This document shows positions 63,727 to 64,000 of a DNA stretch of 64,000 nt, in pieces. The stretch is taken from assembly GCF_016587435.1 (NCBI RefSeq), contig NZ_BNJJ01000002.1, positions 372,001 to 436,000 on the forward strand, read 5' to 3'. The stretch comes from Dictyobacter formicarum (GTDB lineage: Bacteria > Chloroflexota > Ktedonobacteria > Ktedonobacterales > Ktedonobacteraceae). Below the pieces are notes generated by a model that saw only the letters and a program-made list of their open reading frames with translations, had not been told where the DNA came from and ran no database searches. The position numbers were made by a program, and so were the translations under genes. Within the stretch, counting starts at the first letter, position 1. Every line of letters begins with the position of its first letter.

Positions 63727-64000
63727 TTATCTGGCATGCTCTTTCGCCAGATATTCATAGGCGGCAATAATGCGCTGCATTTCTTTGGGATCGCCACCAC
63801 AGTCAGGGTGATGGCGCTTGGCCAGTTTGCGATAGCGTCGCTTAATCTGTTCCGGGGTTGCATTGGCGGGTAATCCCAGAACAGCCAGGGCTTGTTGCCG
63901 CAGCAAGATTGGACGCGCAGGATTTGCACCGCTCTGCCAGAAAGCACGAACCCCTATTCGTACCGCATCCCATAATAAAAAGACAAATGATTTAGGTGGT
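63727..64000 (-). CDS. J-domain (DnaJ-like) protein, N-terminus outside window
   Basis: The last 90 residues of a minus-strand gene are visible. They contain a J-domain near the C-terminus: LAVLGLPANATPEQIKRRYRKLAKRHHPDCGGDPKEMQRIIAAYEYL, including the HPD tripeptide that stimulates Hsp70 ATPase. Upstream visible residues (PKSFVFLLWDAVRIGVRAFW) are hydrophobic and Arg-containing, possibly a membrane anchor. A C-terminal J-domain after a membrane segment is the arrangement of DjlA-like or other small membrane J-proteins. Confidence 0.85.
   Translation of the reverse strand, partial: PPKSFVFLLWDAVRIGVRAFWQSGANPARPILLRQQALAVLGLPANATPEQIKRRYRKLAKRHHPDCGGDPKEMQRIIAAYEYLAKEHAR

Noticed and set aside
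63597..63947. 116-codon minus-strand frame near the window end
   Set aside because: It is out of frame with a clear J-domain, and part of it is antisense to the zinc-ribbon gene.

Overview
The window looks like chromosomal DNA of a Chloroflexota bacterium, most likely of the class Ktedonobacteria. This is inferred from gene content (a split KdpD, a TPR protein with a caspase fold, many zinc-ribbon and beta-propeller proteins, an F420/flavin-type reductase, PAC2 and CrtA-like proteins), moderate G+C and many short, often monocistronic transcription units. No rRNA, tRNA, CRISPR array, phage or complete insertion sequence was recognised.

Layout. 1-2.7 kb: a MoxR/ChlI-type AAA+ ATPase followed by a glutamine-rich partner cut by the window edge. 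2.8-17.6 kb: a potassium island. A minus-strand operon runs receiver protein - 27-aa micro-protein - kdpF - kdpA - kdpB - kdpC - N-terminal half of KdpD - USP-like protein - KimA-like permease. A second permease with a USP-like tail is divergent from it, and beyond that lie the KdpD-type histidine kinase half and kdpE. 17.7-20 kb: a beta-propeller lipoprotein, a 150-bp inverted-repeat element, a deazaflavin/PPOX-type reductase and a small acidic protein. 20-26.6 kb: a complete branched-chain amino acid ABC importer (livK-H-M-G-F) with a consensus promoter and a long leader. 26.7-33.6 kb: alpha/beta hydrolase and coaE, a caspase-TPR-membrane protein, an ABC-F ATPase and a pyrE-like gene. 33.6-42.1 kb: a membrane MutS-like ATPase, pseudouridine synthase, a PAC2/CoA-ligase pair, nitronate monooxygenase and an HtrA-like protease. 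42.4-46.5 kb: an orphan receiver, a small membrane protein, a frameshifted metallo-beta-lactamase-fold gene, a BNR-type propeller lipoprotein and a zinc-ribbon protein. 47-57.6 kb: amino acid permease, 6-phosphogluconate dehydrogenase, cysteine desulfurase, a glutaredoxin-like protein, a geranylgeranyl-reductase-like flavoprotein, a CrtA-like protein, an isolated PolX N-terminal module, an aminotransferase, and EVE, DUF4342 and DinB proteins. 57.6-62.3 kb: gyrB-gyrA-type topoisomerase operon. 63-64 kb: a zinc-ribbon protein and a truncated J-domain protein.

How the genes work together. The potassium genes combine a high-affinity P-type pump, one or two APC-superfamily permeases, and a regulatory system in which the Kdp/USP sensor module and the membrane kinase module are separate polypeptides encoded on either side of the transport genes. 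The liv cluster is a self-contained importer. Most other genes are housekeeping singletons separated by clear hairpin terminators.

The features most worth a second look are the split Kdp signalling locus with its micro-proteins, the perfect inverted-repeat element near 19.2 kb, the caspase-TPR-membrane protein, the PAC2/CoA-ligase couple, the CrtA-like protein beside a reductase, the stand-alone PolX N-terminal module, and the single-base frameshift in the metallo-hydrolase. All family assignments were made by reading protein motifs; no database search was run.
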